Source: CAZKWG01 sp964615375 (GTDB taxonomy: Bacteria; Myxococcota_A; UBA796; CAZKWG01). Taken from it: DNA of 64,000 nucleotides. Each line of letters starts with the position of its first letter. Within the stretch, counting starts at the first letter, position 1. Below the pieces are notes generated by a model that saw nothing but the letters and a program-made list of their open reading frames with translations, had not been told where the DNA came from and did not search any database. The stretch lies in NCBI GenBank assembly GCA_964615375.1, contig CAZTOW010000049.1:8914-72913 (forward strand), read 5' to 3'. This document shows, piece by piece, positions 24,121 through 33,270 of this stretch. The translations under genes and the position numbers were made by a program.

Positions 24121-24890
24121 GGCACCACCCCACCGTCGAGGTGCCGGCCCCACCAGGACCACGCCATCGACATCGCCAGGTTCTTCGCCACGCCCTGGCC
24201 GCGCACGTTCTCCAAGAAGGCCCGGTAGCCGGCCTCGGACGGCGAGAGCAGCGCCGTCTTCGGGTCCTCCAGGGCCGCCACCGACACCCGCGCAAGCTGG
24301 CTACCGCCCGCCAGCACCGGCACGAAGCTGAGGTCGACCGTGGTCCGGGGCAGGCGCAGCGCCGCCAGCAGCCCGCGCTTCATCGCCTCGTGGTTCGCGC
24401 AGAAGATCCGGTCCACCCAGCCTGGGATCGCCTGCCGCCAGGACAGCGCGAGCCAGGTGCTGCGCTGCCAGACCCCGGCGAAGTCCACGGCGATCTCCTC
24501 GGCCACGCTCCGCTCATCGAGCCGCCGGTCCCACTCGACCGGGCTCGCCGGCCGCTGCACGCGGGACCACCACGCGGGCGCCCAGGACCCGCCGTCGAGC
24601 GCCCAGGCCATCGACCCGAAGCGCCGCAACGGGACGCGCATCATGGACGGCCCCGCCGGCAGCTCGGGCCAGCCCAGCTCGCAGAGCACGTCGCCCTCGC
24701 GCAGGGACGCCACCCAGAGCAGCGCGCCGGGGATCAGCCAGCCGCCCAGGCCCAGGTCACGCTCCGAGGCCGCCATCGCGTTCAGGCTGGCGCGCCAGAT
24801 AGGCAGCCGCTCCTCGCGGGAGAGCCCGGCCTGCGCGAGCCCGACGTCGGTGAGCGCGAGGCCGCGGGTGATGGCGAGCGCGTCGAACAT
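24117..24890 (-). CDS. unknown Trp-rich protein at the start of the wall-enzyme gene run
   Basis: 257 aa from ATG 24890, preferred to ATG 24923 because GGAGGG lies 6 nt upstream. Rich in Trp (WLIPGALLWVASL, SMAWALDGGSWAPAWWS, WSWWGRHLDGG), soluble, without recognised motifs. It ends in the GTGA overlap with the M23 gene. The Trp-rich composition would suit a virion or carbohydrate-contacting protein, but that is only a guess. Confidence 0.65.
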   Translation of the reverse strand: MFDALAITRGLALTDVGLAQAGLSREERLPIWRASLNAMAASERDLGLGGWLIPGALLWVASLREGDVLCELGWPELPAGPSMMRVPLRRFGSMAWALDGGSWAPAWWSRVQRPASPVEWDRRLDERSVAEEIAVDFAGVWQRSTWLALSWRQAIPGWVDRIFCANHEAMKRGLLAALRLPRTTVDLSFVPVLAGGSQLARVSVAALEDPKTALLSPSEAGYRAFLENVRGQGVAKNLAMSMAWSWWGRHLDGGVVP

Positions 24891-24959
24891 CAGGCCGCCC
24901 TCCACGCGAAGGCTGCGGTACAATGGCGACGTCTCTCACCCCTGTACAGGAGTCCACCG

Positions 24960-25220
24960 ATGAAGCGCGCCGCCTTCCCCCTCGCGATCCTCGCCGCCCT
25001 CGTTACTGGTTTCGCCAGCAGCCAGCTCGTATCGACCGCAACAGCCCAGACGCCGACATCAACGAACGTTTCATGCGCATTTATCCCAGCGGGTACGGGA
25101 AAGATGGAGGGCAACACCCCTGAGCTCGCCCGAGGCGCAGAAGCCTGGATGCGAGACCAGTACGCACTGATGGGAAGGCGCAATTTCGTAGTCACAGGGC
25201 AGGTGTTCTGCGCCTGGTAG
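24960..25220 (+). CDS. 86-aa exported protein, lone plus-strand gene
   Basis: ATG 24960 follows AGGAG by ~8 nt. MKRAAFPLAILAALVTGFAS is a clear signal peptide with probable cleavage after TATAQ/ATA. The mature ~57 residues have two cysteines (VSCAF and VFCAW) suited to one disulfide. A TACAAT at 24919-24924 is a possible -10; no good -35 seen. It lies on the plus strand between minus-strand genes, its end 10 nt from the convergent helicase stop, like the lone lipoprotein gene at 14274. Function unknown. Confidence 0.6.
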   Translation: MKRAAFPLAILAALVTGFASSQLVSTATAQTPTSTNVSCAFIPAGTGKMEGNTPELARGAEAWMRDQYALMGRRNFVVTGQVFCAW

Positions 25221-25230
25221 AGAGCAGACA

Positions 25231-27375
25231 TCACGCCGCCTCCTCCATCGAATCGGCGTTCGCCGCGTCCTTGTTGGCGGACAGCAGCGTCCTCGGGATG
25301 GGCGCGCTCCACCAGAACCGGGCGGCGTCGCTGAGCTGGGTGAAGGTCAGGCCCGAGCCCGGCGCCGTGGCGAGGAAGGTGGACCACCCAGACTGCGTCG
25401 GCGGCAGCACCGTGAGCCCCGCCTGCCGCGCCGCCTGACCGTTCACGATGCGCAGCCCGCTCTGCCCCACGACCGGCAGCAACACACGACTCTGCACATA
25501 GCTCGGCGCCGCCCCGAGCGCGGCGAGGATGTCCGCGCCCATCAGGCCCCACATGCGCTCCGCCCAGGCGTCCGGCGCCAGGTGCCAGCCGAGCAGAGGC
25601 CAGTCCGCCGAGTAGCGGATCGCCTGATCCAGCCGCTCCTTGATGGCCTTCGTGGTCCGGGCCTCGTCGTCCGCGGGCCACGCTCCGCCGACGTGCTCGG
25701 GGCGGATCAGGCTGAAGCGCACGTCGGTGCTGTCCGCGGCCTGCCAGGAGGCGGCCCCTGCGACGCGCAGCCCGATGGTCCCCTCGCGGGTGACGCGCCC
25801 GAACTCGATGTGGTCGAGACGGTCGTTGCCGCCCCAGGTTCCTGGGATGGCGGCGCGCAGGCCCTCGTAGACAGGTCCGCCCCCCTCGGGCACCAGGACG
25901 GGACGCTCGCGCACGATCGCGGCGAAGGGCGCCCACGGCCACGCCTCCGGGCTCACCCGCGCGAGGTCCTTGAGCCGCGCCTCGGCCTCACCGCGCAGGC
26001 GCGCCGCCTCGGTCGCGTCCTTGCTGCGCTCCGCCATGCGGAAGCGGGCGTTGACCGCGCGCAGGAGCCTGCTCGACTCGGTCGCGATCTTGGCCTTCGC
26101 CTCGGCCTCTCGACGCTTGCGCACCTCCTCCATGCGCTTGCGGGTCTTCTCCGGGTCGCGGGAGATCAGCAGCAGGATCTCCTCCGGCCCCACGTCCATC
26201 TGCGCACCCGGGTTGTTGGTGTCCCGGTCCTGGGACTTCAGGAGCTGCGTCATCCAGCCGCGCTTGCCTTGGATCAGGTTGAAACGCAGCCCGTCCTGGC
26301 TCTTTCGGGCAAAGTAGTAGTAGATCGCGATGGCCCCGAGCGTGTTGCCCTGCCGCACCCCGCGACCGTTGCGCTGCTGGAGCGTCGCGGGCTCCCAGGG
26401 CAGGTCCAGGTGGTGGATTGCACAGGTCCGCGTCTGGAGGTCGATGCCTTCGTAGGCGATGGCATTGGCGATCACGATGTCGTACTTCGGCTCGGTGCCC
26501 GACTCGGGGTCGCCGTTGAACTCCTTCGCGATGCGCTGGCGATCCGCGGCGGCGCTGGCCACCTTCGCGTTGAGGATGCCGATCCGCTCGCTCTTGATGC
26601 CGCGGCTCACGAGCACGTCCCGGACCCAGCGGTGCGCCGCCACGTTGTCCACGAAGACGATGTGCCCACACGTCCGGTTGGTCATCACCCGATCCGCCAG
26701 CGCCTCGAACTTGGGACTGGACGGGTCGGCGACCTGGTCCGCCGAGTCCCAGTCGAAGCCGCCGTCGAGGTCGGCGTGGATGGCGACCAGCGCCAGCCGC
26801 GCCATGAGCCCGAGGATCTGCGCCTTCTCGCTCGGGTTCGTGGACTGGAGCGCGGCCTCGATCTGGGCGACGTAGCGGTCGTACTTGTCCGACTGGGCGT
26901 CGTCCATGTCCACCTCGACCATCTCGACCTTCGGCTCCGGCAGCTTGAGGCCCACCTCCTCGGCCGTCTTGAAGTCGCCGTAGCGGAAGATCACGTCGCG
27001 CAGCTCGTGCAGGTTCTGGAAGCCCACCACGGCCGAGCGGTCCTCCACCTCCAGCTTGGGGTTCACCACGCTGCGCATCTCGATGCGCAGATAGCGGTCG
27101 ATGAACTGTTCGGGGTCGCGGATGCCCATGCGCGTCCAGGCGTCCGGGTCGATGTATTGGACGAGGTTGTAGAACTCCAGTGGGCTGTTCTTCGCCGGAG
27201 TCGCAGAGAGCAGAACGATGCCGCGCCCGCCGGTCTTCTTGCGGATCGCCGCGCACCGGAAGTCGAGCTGCCACGCTCGCTTGGATCCGTCGCCTGGATT
27301 GCCCATGTACCTGGGCACACCGCCCTCTCTCTCCTCGGGCAAATACAGGTTTTTGGAGCTTGCGGGTTCCGGCAA
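25231..27375 (-). CDS. 5'-truncated SNF2/SF2-type helicase (C-terminal half, probable pseudogene)
   Basis: 714 codons readable from a TTG at 27375 with no plausible RBS. Present: motif III VLLSATPAKNSPLEFYNLV near residue 55, a second RecA domain with HIVFVDNV, IVIANAIAYEGIDL (motif V) and LQQRNGRGVRQGN (motif VI), then a charged coiled-coil stretch and a C-terminal extension. Missing: the whole first half with Walker A; the sequence begins around the position where a DExx box is expected (SSKNLYLPEE). A TGA lies 7 codons upstream in frame. Related full-length proteins are very large phage or plasmid helicases. The break abuts the divergent sigma-like gene, so a deletion or insertion removed the 5' half. 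Confidence 0.75.
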   Translation of the reverse strand: MPEPASSKNLYLPEEREGGVPRYMGNPGDGSKRAWQLDFRCAAIRKKTGGRGIVLLSATPAKNSPLEFYNLVQYIDPDAWTRMGIRDPEQFIDRYLRIEMRSVVNPKLEVEDRSAVVGFQNLHELRDVIFRYGDFKTAEEVGLKLPEPKVEMVEVDMDDAQSDKYDRYVAQIEAALQSTNPSEKAQILGLMARLALVAIHADLDGGFDWDSADQVADPSSPKFEALADRVMTNRTCGHIVFVDNVAAHRWVRDVLVSRGIKSERIGILNAKVASAAADRQRIAKEFNGDPESGTEPKYDIVIANAIAYEGIDLQTRTCAIHHLDLPWEPATLQQRNGRGVRQGNTLGAIAIYYYFARKSQDGLRFNLIQGKRGWMTQLLKSQDRDTNNPGAQMDVGPEEILLLISRDPEKTRKRMEEVRKRREAEAKAKIATESSRLLRAVNARFRMAERSKDATEAARLRGEAEARLKDLARVSPEAWPWAPFAAIVRERPVLVPEGGGPVYEGLRAAIPGTWGGNDRLDHIEFGRVTREGTIGLRVAGAASWQAADSTDVRFSLIRPEHVGGAWPADDEARTTKAIKERLDQAIRYSADWPLLGWHLAPDAWAERMWGLMGADILAALGAAPSYVQSRVLLPVVGQSGLRIVNGQAARQAGLTVLPPTQSGWSTFLATAPGSGLTFTQLSDAARFWWSAPIPRTLLSANKDAANADSMEEAA

Positions 27376-27470
27376 AGTTGCCCATCGCCAGGATCACTGA
27401 GAATGGCGCGGCCGAGGCCGACGCTCCCCAGGAGTCGGCTGAATCGCGTGCCGAGGCGGCTGGCCCGGTC

Positions 27471-28922
27471 GTGACCGAGGCCGAGATGGCCCCACTGAGG
27501 GCGGCCCTGCGAGGGCTGCTCGCCGAGGGTGTGCCGGCAGACGCCGTCGAAAACGCGCTCGTCCGGCTGCTCACCCGGCTGCAGGTCGGCGTCGAGCAGC
27601 TCAGAACCAACAAGCAGCTCGCGCCCTGGATGCACGGGGTGGTGTGTCGGGTGATCGAGGAGTCGGGCGAGCCGTGCCCTCAGCTGACGAACCTGATGGC
27701 CAGTGGTCCGGGCGGCCAGGATCGGATCGCTGGCGCGCTGCTGCCCCTCCTGGACCTGATCGAGCCCGAGCACGCCGAGGTCCTGCGACTCTCCGACCAC
27801 GGCACGCTGACCCAGCGAGCGGCGGCAGCGCGCCTCGGGATCCCGCTGGTCGCGCTCAAGTCGCGGATCCACGTCGCCCGCCGCAAGCTGCGGCTGGTCG
27901 TGCTCGCCGGGCTCAAGGTCCTGGCGCCGGACACCAGCGACGCCCCTGAACCCATCTCTGCCGACACCCGCGCCCCGCGCCGCCGGCTTCCCGCAAGCAG
28001 CCTGCTCCCCGTGTTCACCTCCGCCCTCGAAGACCTGGTCCGCCCCTGGGTGCCGGCCGAGCAGATCCCGACCGTCGCGGCCTCGGTCCTGGCCAGCCTG
28101 CGTACCGCGCAGCCTCACAGCGGGCGCCTTCCGAGCTGGATCTACACGGTCACCCGAGCGTCTGTCCTCGCCAACACCTCCGGCGCCCCGATCTCCTCGC
28201 TCCCCAGCCAGCCGACGACCGAGGCCCGGTCCATCCTCGCCCCGGCGATAAACACGCTCCTGGCGGACGTGGACCCCGATCAGCTCGCCGCCCTCACCCT
28301 GGTGGACCTCGAAGGCCGCTCCCAACGCGACGCCGCCCGCCACCTCGGCATCCTGCCCGAGACCCTGAAGCAGCGCCTCTGGCGCGCCCGGCGCGTCGGC
28401 TGGCAGTCCCTGGCCCGCGCCCTGACCGCGAGCCGCCAGCCCGCCCCGGCCCCGACTCACTTCACCGCCCTGCTCGACGCGCTCCAGGCCCTGCTTCAGC
28501 ACCTCCCGCCGACCGTCCCTCCCAACCCGGCGCTCCAGCGCCTGCTACGCCAGCTCCACGCCGAAGCACCATCCCAGCGCCCCTCGTCCTCGGTGGTGGA
28601 ATTCCTTTACGCCACCGCCGTCGCCAGCGTCCAACCCGCTCCCCACCGCACGCTCCCAACCCCACCGGCAGAGCCCGGCCCCACCGAGCGCGCCGCCCTG
28701 GCCGCTTGCCTCGCCCCCCTCCTGGTCGCCCTGACTCCGGAGCAGTCCGAGGCCCTCACCCTCATCGACCTCAACGGCCTCAGCCTCAACGCCGCCGCCG
28801 CCCAGGTCGGCACGGACCGCCCGACGTTCCAAGGCCGCCTCCAGCGCGCGCGCATCCGGCTGCGTCAGCTCCTGCTTGGAGCGTGGAGCACAGTCAACTC
28901 GGCCGCCAGCGCTCCTCCGTAG
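27471..28922 (+). CDS. three tandem ECF-sigma-like units in one polypeptide
   Basis: ~483 aa; start uncertain (GTG 27471; ATG 27486 has GAGG 5 nt upstream; the frame is open further upstream without ATG). Three region-4-type HTH units: LIEPEHAEVLRLSDHGTLTQ..AAARLGIPLVALKSRIHVAR (~27757), DVDPDQLAALTLVDLEGRSQ..AARHLGILPETLKQRLWRAR (~28266) and ALTPEQSEALTLIDLNGLSL..AAAQVGTDRPTFQGRLQRAR (~28728). Each follows a ~100-residue region-2-like stretch, clearest in unit 2 (PSWIYTVTRASVLAN, cf. WLYTIARN). ECF sigma factors normally have one of each. Whether it binds RNA polymerase or is a DNA-binding derivative is open. Region-2 -10-recognition residues look degraded. Confidence 0.72.
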   Translation: MTEAEMAPLRAALRGLLAEGVPADAVENALVRLLTRLQVGVEQLRTNKQLAPWMHGVVCRVIEESGEPCPQLTNLMASGPGGQDRIAGALLPLLDLIEPEHAEVLRLSDHGTLTQRAAAARLGIPLVALKSRIHVARRKLRLVVLAGLKVLAPDTSDAPEPISADTRAPRRRLPASSLLPVFTSALEDLVRPWVPAEQIPTVAASVLASLRTAQPHSGRLPSWIYTVTRASVLANTSGAPISSLPSQPTTEARSILAPAINTLLADVDPDQLAALTLVDLEGRSQRDAARHLGILPETLKQRLWRARRVGWQSLARALTASRQPAPAPTHFTALLDALQALLQHLPPTVPPNPALQRLLRQLHAEAPSQRPSSSVVEFLYATAVASVQPAPHRTLPTPPAEPGPTERAALAACLAPLLVALTPEQSEALTLIDLNGLSLNAAAAQVGTDRPTFQGRLQRARIRLRQLLLGAWSTVNSAASAPP

Positions 28923-29401
28923 GAGGGCGCACTCTACGCAGCGTCTCCGGCCTCGAAGCAAGGCCCGCGACACCTCGACTGTGGCCGGATCTGGTCGTGG
29001 CCTTGCGCGGCGCGAACCGCTCCGCACATCCAGCCCACGCAGGAGCAACTCCGCCGTCACGCAATCTCGGAGCTCCAGTTGCTCTGTGGAACTCGCCAGC
29101 GCCGCGTGGAGCGCCGTGCGATCCACGTCGTCGAAATGGTCGCCGTGGTCATTGAACACGAGCGTAAGTGGGGGCAGATTGACGCCGAGCGTCACCGGCT
29201 ACTCCAGGCGGGTGGCGGACAGGCCCATTCCGACGATCTGCCTCGGGGCACAGGCGGGGCCCAAATATGCGTCACATCGATCTGCAATCGCCGCCCATCC
29301 CACCCATTCACCGCGACGACCATGAACCGCAGCGCCGTCATGATATACCGAGCCCGTTGGTGGGCGTCCCGCCAGCCATGCGACCACGCCGGAATGCCGC
29401 C
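28923..29401. other. intergenic region with minus-strand ORF remnants
   Basis: No gene I can support. On the minus strand two short in-frame stretches (29387-29199 and from GTG 29195 leftwards, beginning VTLGVNLPPLTLVFNDHGDH) are separated by a TAG; the second has GGAG upstream and reads like real protein for ~60 codons before running antisense into the sigma-like gene. They may be remains of a decayed gene. No terminator or tRNA seen. Confidence 0.35.
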
Positions 29402-30328
29402 ATGTCCACCGCCACCTCCCAGCCCGTCGACGTCGACCTCCCGCCGCTCACGCGGATGCAGCCTGAGCAGCTCTCATGGTCGCCGGACCAGCACAGACTC
29501 GCTCTGGCGGGTCATCTGGGCGTCATCCTGCTTGGCGACCACGACGAGAGCACCCTGCTGGCCCATCCTGGCGCGACCGCCTGCGCGTGGGGGCCAGACG
29601 GAGTCCTCGCCACAGGGAGCTCGAACGAGGACCTGCGCCTCTGGGACCCGGCCGAGATCACGCACCCGCTGCTCACGATGGACCTGCAGTCGTGGGTGGT
29701 ATCACTCGCCTGGTCGTCGGACGGGCGCCTCTCGGTCGGCACGAGCAGTTCCCTCCATGTGTTCGCCTGGGAACAGGGGAGCCTGCGCGAACTGGCTGTG
29801 CTTCGCCGGACCCTCTGGATGGCGCTCTCGGTAGGCTGGTCGGCGACAGGGCTGCTGTGCATGACGGGACACAACCCCGACCGCATCTGGGTCTGGGATC
29901 CCAGTTTTCCTGAGACGCCACCGCTGGGGCTTGGCGGACACCAGCGTCCTGTTTTCTGCGTCGCCTGGGCACCCGACGGACGACTGGCGTCGGGGGACGA
30001 GGAGGGGCAAGTTCGCGTCTGGCCCGCCGACTTGAGCCCCGACGCTTGCCAGGTGCTGACCGGTCACGAGAGCTGGGTCACAACGGCCGCCTGGTCCAGG
30101 GATGGACTTCTGGCCACTGGCAGCGACGATCACGATGTCCGGATCTGGCGCCCTGGCTCCGCGCAGCCACATGTCGCGACGTTGAAGGGGCACAGGGACT
30201 TCGTGCATGATCTGGCGTGGACCGACGATGGCCGCCTTGCCTCGGCGAGCTACGACGGCACAGTGCGAATTTGGGAACCTGGTCGCTCGGCGGAGGCGAT
30301 TCGGATCCTGGACGTCCGCACTGGGTGA
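29402..30328 (+). CDS. seven-bladed WD40 beta-propeller protein
   Basis: 308 aa from ATG 29402 (ATG 29378 is the alternative). Seven WD-type units are visible, each with xxWSxDGxLAxGSxDxxVRxW spacing: LSWSPDQHRLALAG, CAWGPDGVLATGSSNEDLRLW, LAWSSDGRLSVGTSSSLHVF, VGWSATGLLCMTG..RIWVW, VAWAPDGRLASGDEEGQVRVW, AAWSRDGLLATGSDDHDVRIW and LAWTDDGRLASASYDGTVRIW. That is exactly one closed propeller with no other domain, signal peptide or TM segment. Such proteins act as cytoplasmic interaction platforms. It follows the sigma-like gene on the same strand, but 480 nt apart. No partner can be named. Confidence 0.85.
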   Translation: MSTATSQPVDVDLPPLTRMQPEQLSWSPDQHRLALAGHLGVILLGDHDESTLLAHPGATACAWGPDGVLATGSSNEDLRLWDPAEITHPLLTMDLQSWVVSLAWSSDGRLSVGTSSSLHVFAWEQGSLRELAVLRRTLWMALSVGWSATGLLCMTGHNPDRIWVWDPSFPETPPLGLGGHQRPVFCVAWAPDGRLASGDEEGQVRVWPADLSPDACQVLTGHESWVTTAAWSRDGLLATGSDDHDVRIWRPGSAQPHVATLKGHRDFVHDLAWTDDGRLASASYDGTVRIWEPGRSAEAIRILDVRTG

Positions 30329-30406
30329 GCGTGTCGCCCCTCACGCCCCCCTGCTCCCGCGCGCATCACGGGAGTAGACAGCCACCACCGCACGCGCGCG
30401 AGCCCG

Positions 30407-30981
30407 ATGTCCCAGCCCACCGCCCACATCGCCCCCGGCGCCCACATCGTCGTCCGCGACGCCATCGGGTGCGTCGTACAGGTCAACCCCACCTCCAACG
30501 GGCGGCCGGCATGAACCGTCACGGGCGTCTTGGCGATTCTCCGCAATCAGGATGCGGTCTTCCTCGAAGAGTACGAGGGCGAGGTGGTGGCGCTCGACCC
30601 CACCCAGCCCCCCTGGTGGCCGACCCCTCGCCGGAGCAACGAGACGCGCTGGTGAGCATCGCGGCCCTGCTGCGCGACCGCTCGCCCGAGACCGACCGGA
30701 TCTGCGTGGGCCACCGCGCCGCCATGGACGTCATGGACGACCGGCTCGACCCAGACCGCCTGGCGCTGGGCCAGCTCCAGCCGCGCATCCTCATCGCCGA
30801 CACCGTCGGTCTGAGAAGGACCCTTCAGGCCGGCATTCTGCTGTCCGAACTCATCCGGCGTGGGCAGGCGACGCGCGTCCTGATCGTCAACGTCAAGGCC
30901 ATGCTGACCCAGTTGCCGAGCGAGATGTGGAGTTGCCTCACCATCCCGCTGGTGCGCCTCGCCCCCGAGGGTCGGGCGTGA
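30407..30981 (+). pseudogene. decayed partial copy of the DrmD-like helicase at 45173
   Basis: The start MSQPTAHIAPGAHIVVRDAI matches MSLSSPIAPGAHIQVRDAV of the intact gene. A Trp codon of the intact gene (QAWTVVGV) is a TGA here (30512-30514), followed in frame by TVTGVLAILRNQDAVFLEEY. Near 30604-30620 the frame shifts, after which LVADPSPEQRDALVSIAALL, GHRAAMDVMDDRLDPDRLAL and ILLSELIRRGQATRVLIV continue the alignment. The copy stops after IPLVRL, at about residue 190 of ~950. Walker A GLGKT has become GLRRT. Nonsense mutation, frameshift, 3' truncation and lost catalytic Lys leave no doubt about decay. Confidence 0.85.
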
Positions 30982-31181
30982 ACCAGCACTTGCAGAGCGC
31001 AGAGGGTCTCCTGCCGCTCGTACTCGGCACCGCGCCTCCTGGCGCTGGGGGACTGAGGCCGCACGGGTCAGGTCGTCAGTTGAGGCCGCGGGGGGCGGGG
31101 GCGGAGGTGGGGGCGGTCGGTGTCCATTTGGCCAGCAGGTGGGGGCGTTTTGGTCAGCGGTGCGGGGCCATTCGACGAAGT

Positions 31182-33114
31182 TCAGCGAACGTCGACGTTG
31201 CCGTCCCCTCCTGCGGTACCGGCCACACCATCTTTGACGCTGCCGTCGCCTCCAGCACCACCTCCCCCTCCCACGACATCAACCAGCGCTTCAACGTCGG
31301 CCGAGGTCGCGGCCGCCCCGTCCAGTGTCGCAGAGGAGTAGGTAACCGTGACGCTGCCTCCCGGGCCGCCGCCGCCACCGCCACCACCCGCGCTGGAGTA
31401 CGACCCACCGTCCGCGCCGACCCCGCCTGTAGCTGAGATCTGGGCGCTGGTCGCGAGCGTGAGGAGCTCCACCTCACAGGTCAGCGCACCCCCGGGACCG
31501 CCGCCACCACCCCCGTCGTCAAAGCGCGGCGCTGCCCCGGCCGATCCATCCAGGTAGATCGCGCCGAAGATCGACAGCTCATCGGCGATCAGGGTGAGTG
31601 ACGCCCCCGGCGTCCCTCCCGCGCCACCCCAGGGCCCGCCTCCAGAGCAGCCAGTTCCTGTCGTACCTGCGGGACCTCCAGCGCCACCGTTGCCCAGCCA
31701 GCCTCCGTCACCTCCCGCGCCACCCTCAGCGGCGTCGGAGCATCCGCCGCCACCGCCGCCGCCATCGTACGATCCGGTCCCATCCTCACACAGACAGGAT
31801 CCGGCGTCGCCAGCGCCCACGCCGTTGATCTCGGAATCGGAGTCGATCAGGATGCTCTCCGCGGTGATGGTGGTTTCACCCGTGACGACCAACACCCCGC
31901 CGTCGCTCACGACCAGCATGGGCAGGTCATAGGAGCCGGCGGGGAGGGTGTAGCTGCCGCCGCTCACCTCGAGTTCATCCACCACGCCATCGCAGTCGTT
32001 GTCCACCTCATCGGCAAGAGCCTCCTCTGTGTCTGGGCTGGACTCTGCGTCGTCATCGTCACAGTCTTCACAGGCCAGCGCGCCGTCTCCGTCGCTGTCN
32101 NNNNNNNNNNNNNNNNNNNNNNNNNNNNNNNNNNNNNNNNNNNNNNNNNNNNNNNNNNNNNNNNNNNNNNNNNNNNNNNNNNNNNNNNNNNNNNNNNNNG
32201 TCGTTGTCGACCCCATCGCAGACCTCCTCTGCGCCTGGGTTGATCGTCGCGTCCGCGTCGTCGCAGTCCCCGTCGGCCTCGACCGCTCCCTCCGGCTGCT
32301 CGCAGCTCTCCTCCGACAGACCGTCGCCGTAGCCATCGTCGTCGCTGTCGGTGTACCAGCTTGTCGGCCCCTCGATGGCTGCGTCGTCATCGTCACAGTC
32401 TTCACAGGCCAGCGCGCCGTCTCCGTCGCTGTCGTCTTCGTCGGCGGGGAGCGCGTCATCGCAGTCGTTGTCGAGCTCGTCACAGAGCTCCTCGGCGCCA
32501 GGGTAGACGGTGTCGTCCGTGTCGTCGCAGTCGTCGCCGGACTCGACGTACCGCGAGGATGGAGCCTCGCAATCGGTCCACGTAAAGGCCATGCCTCCGA
32601 CCCCATCTCCGTCCCGGTCGAGGTGCCAGGTGATCTCCTCTCCGATCTTGGAGTCCGTGTCGTCGCAGTCGTCGTCGTTGGTGACGAGCCCATCCTCTTC
32701 GCACCCGTAGCCCTCCGTCGATCCGGCGCCGAGCCCGTCGCCGTCCGAGTCCTCGTACAACCAACCCTCACCGTCGATGAACGACCACTCTTCCGAGTCC
32801 GTCAGCCCGTTACAGTCGTTGTCGACCCCATCGCAGACCTCCTCTGCGCCTGGGTTGATCGTCGCGTCCCGGGGCGCGCAGTCGGAGGGCCAGCGGTAGC
32901 CGTCCCCATCGGGGTCCCGGCCCAGACCTCCGGGAAACGGCAGGCCGTCGGGGAAGTGGACGGCGCCGAACTCCCGTCCGCTGCTCGGGAGGGATGCGCT
33001 CGGCTCGATGCCTGAGTCCGCGCTGTGCTCACGGGCTCCGCAGCCAGAGAGCAACACGAACAGGAGCGAGGGAGCGGCCAGGCAGTGTGAAGCGTAGAGG
33101 AGATGGTCAGTCAT
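31182..33114 (-). CDS. MopE-like metal-binding-repeat lipoprotein, interrupted by an assembly gap
   Basis: The N-terminus (LLFVLLSGCGA) is a lipoprotein signal with lipobox LSGC. After it come about eight repeats of the DxDGDG...DCDDxDxxxxPGAxExCDGxDNDC type (putative metal-binding motif, MopE family), probably calcium-binding and disulfide-rich. The sequence is cut by 100 Ns (32100-32199) within the repeats. Beyond the gap one more repeat leads to a ~270-residue Gly-rich C-terminal domain (GGGGGGGCSDAAEGG, ASLTLIADELSIFGAIYLDG) with beta-helix-like character. Reading frames on the two sides do not join because the N run has arbitrary length; I treat them as one gene. Surface adhesion or matrix role is inference. 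Confidence 0.75.
32100..32199. other. assembly gap of 100 N
   Basis: Exactly 100 N, the conventional size for a gap of unknown length. Both flanks encode near-identical DxDGDGALACEDCDDDDA metal-binding repeats, so the assembly probably collapsed or broke in the repeat array. True length and repeat number are unknown. Confidence 0.98.
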
Positions 33115-33270
33115 GTCGTGTCTCCAGGGCGAAACGGTTGTCGACCATGTTCTTCAAGCGCCGGGCGCAGCGATCTCATGAGAAATGAGGGGCAGCGCGT
33201 CTTGGCTGTGACTGCAGTTGGTCGCATCTGCTGGGCTGCCCAAGACGTGTGCAGAGTCTGGGAAGACCGT

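Noticed and set aside
29199..29387. 62-codon minus-strand frame upstream of the WD40 gene
   Set aside because: No RBS and no recognisable protein; listed only as a possible remnant within the intergenic region.
30552..31436. 294-codon plus-strand frame after the WD40 gene
   Set aside because: It is an out-of-frame reading of the helicase pseudogene that runs antisense into the MopE-like gene.
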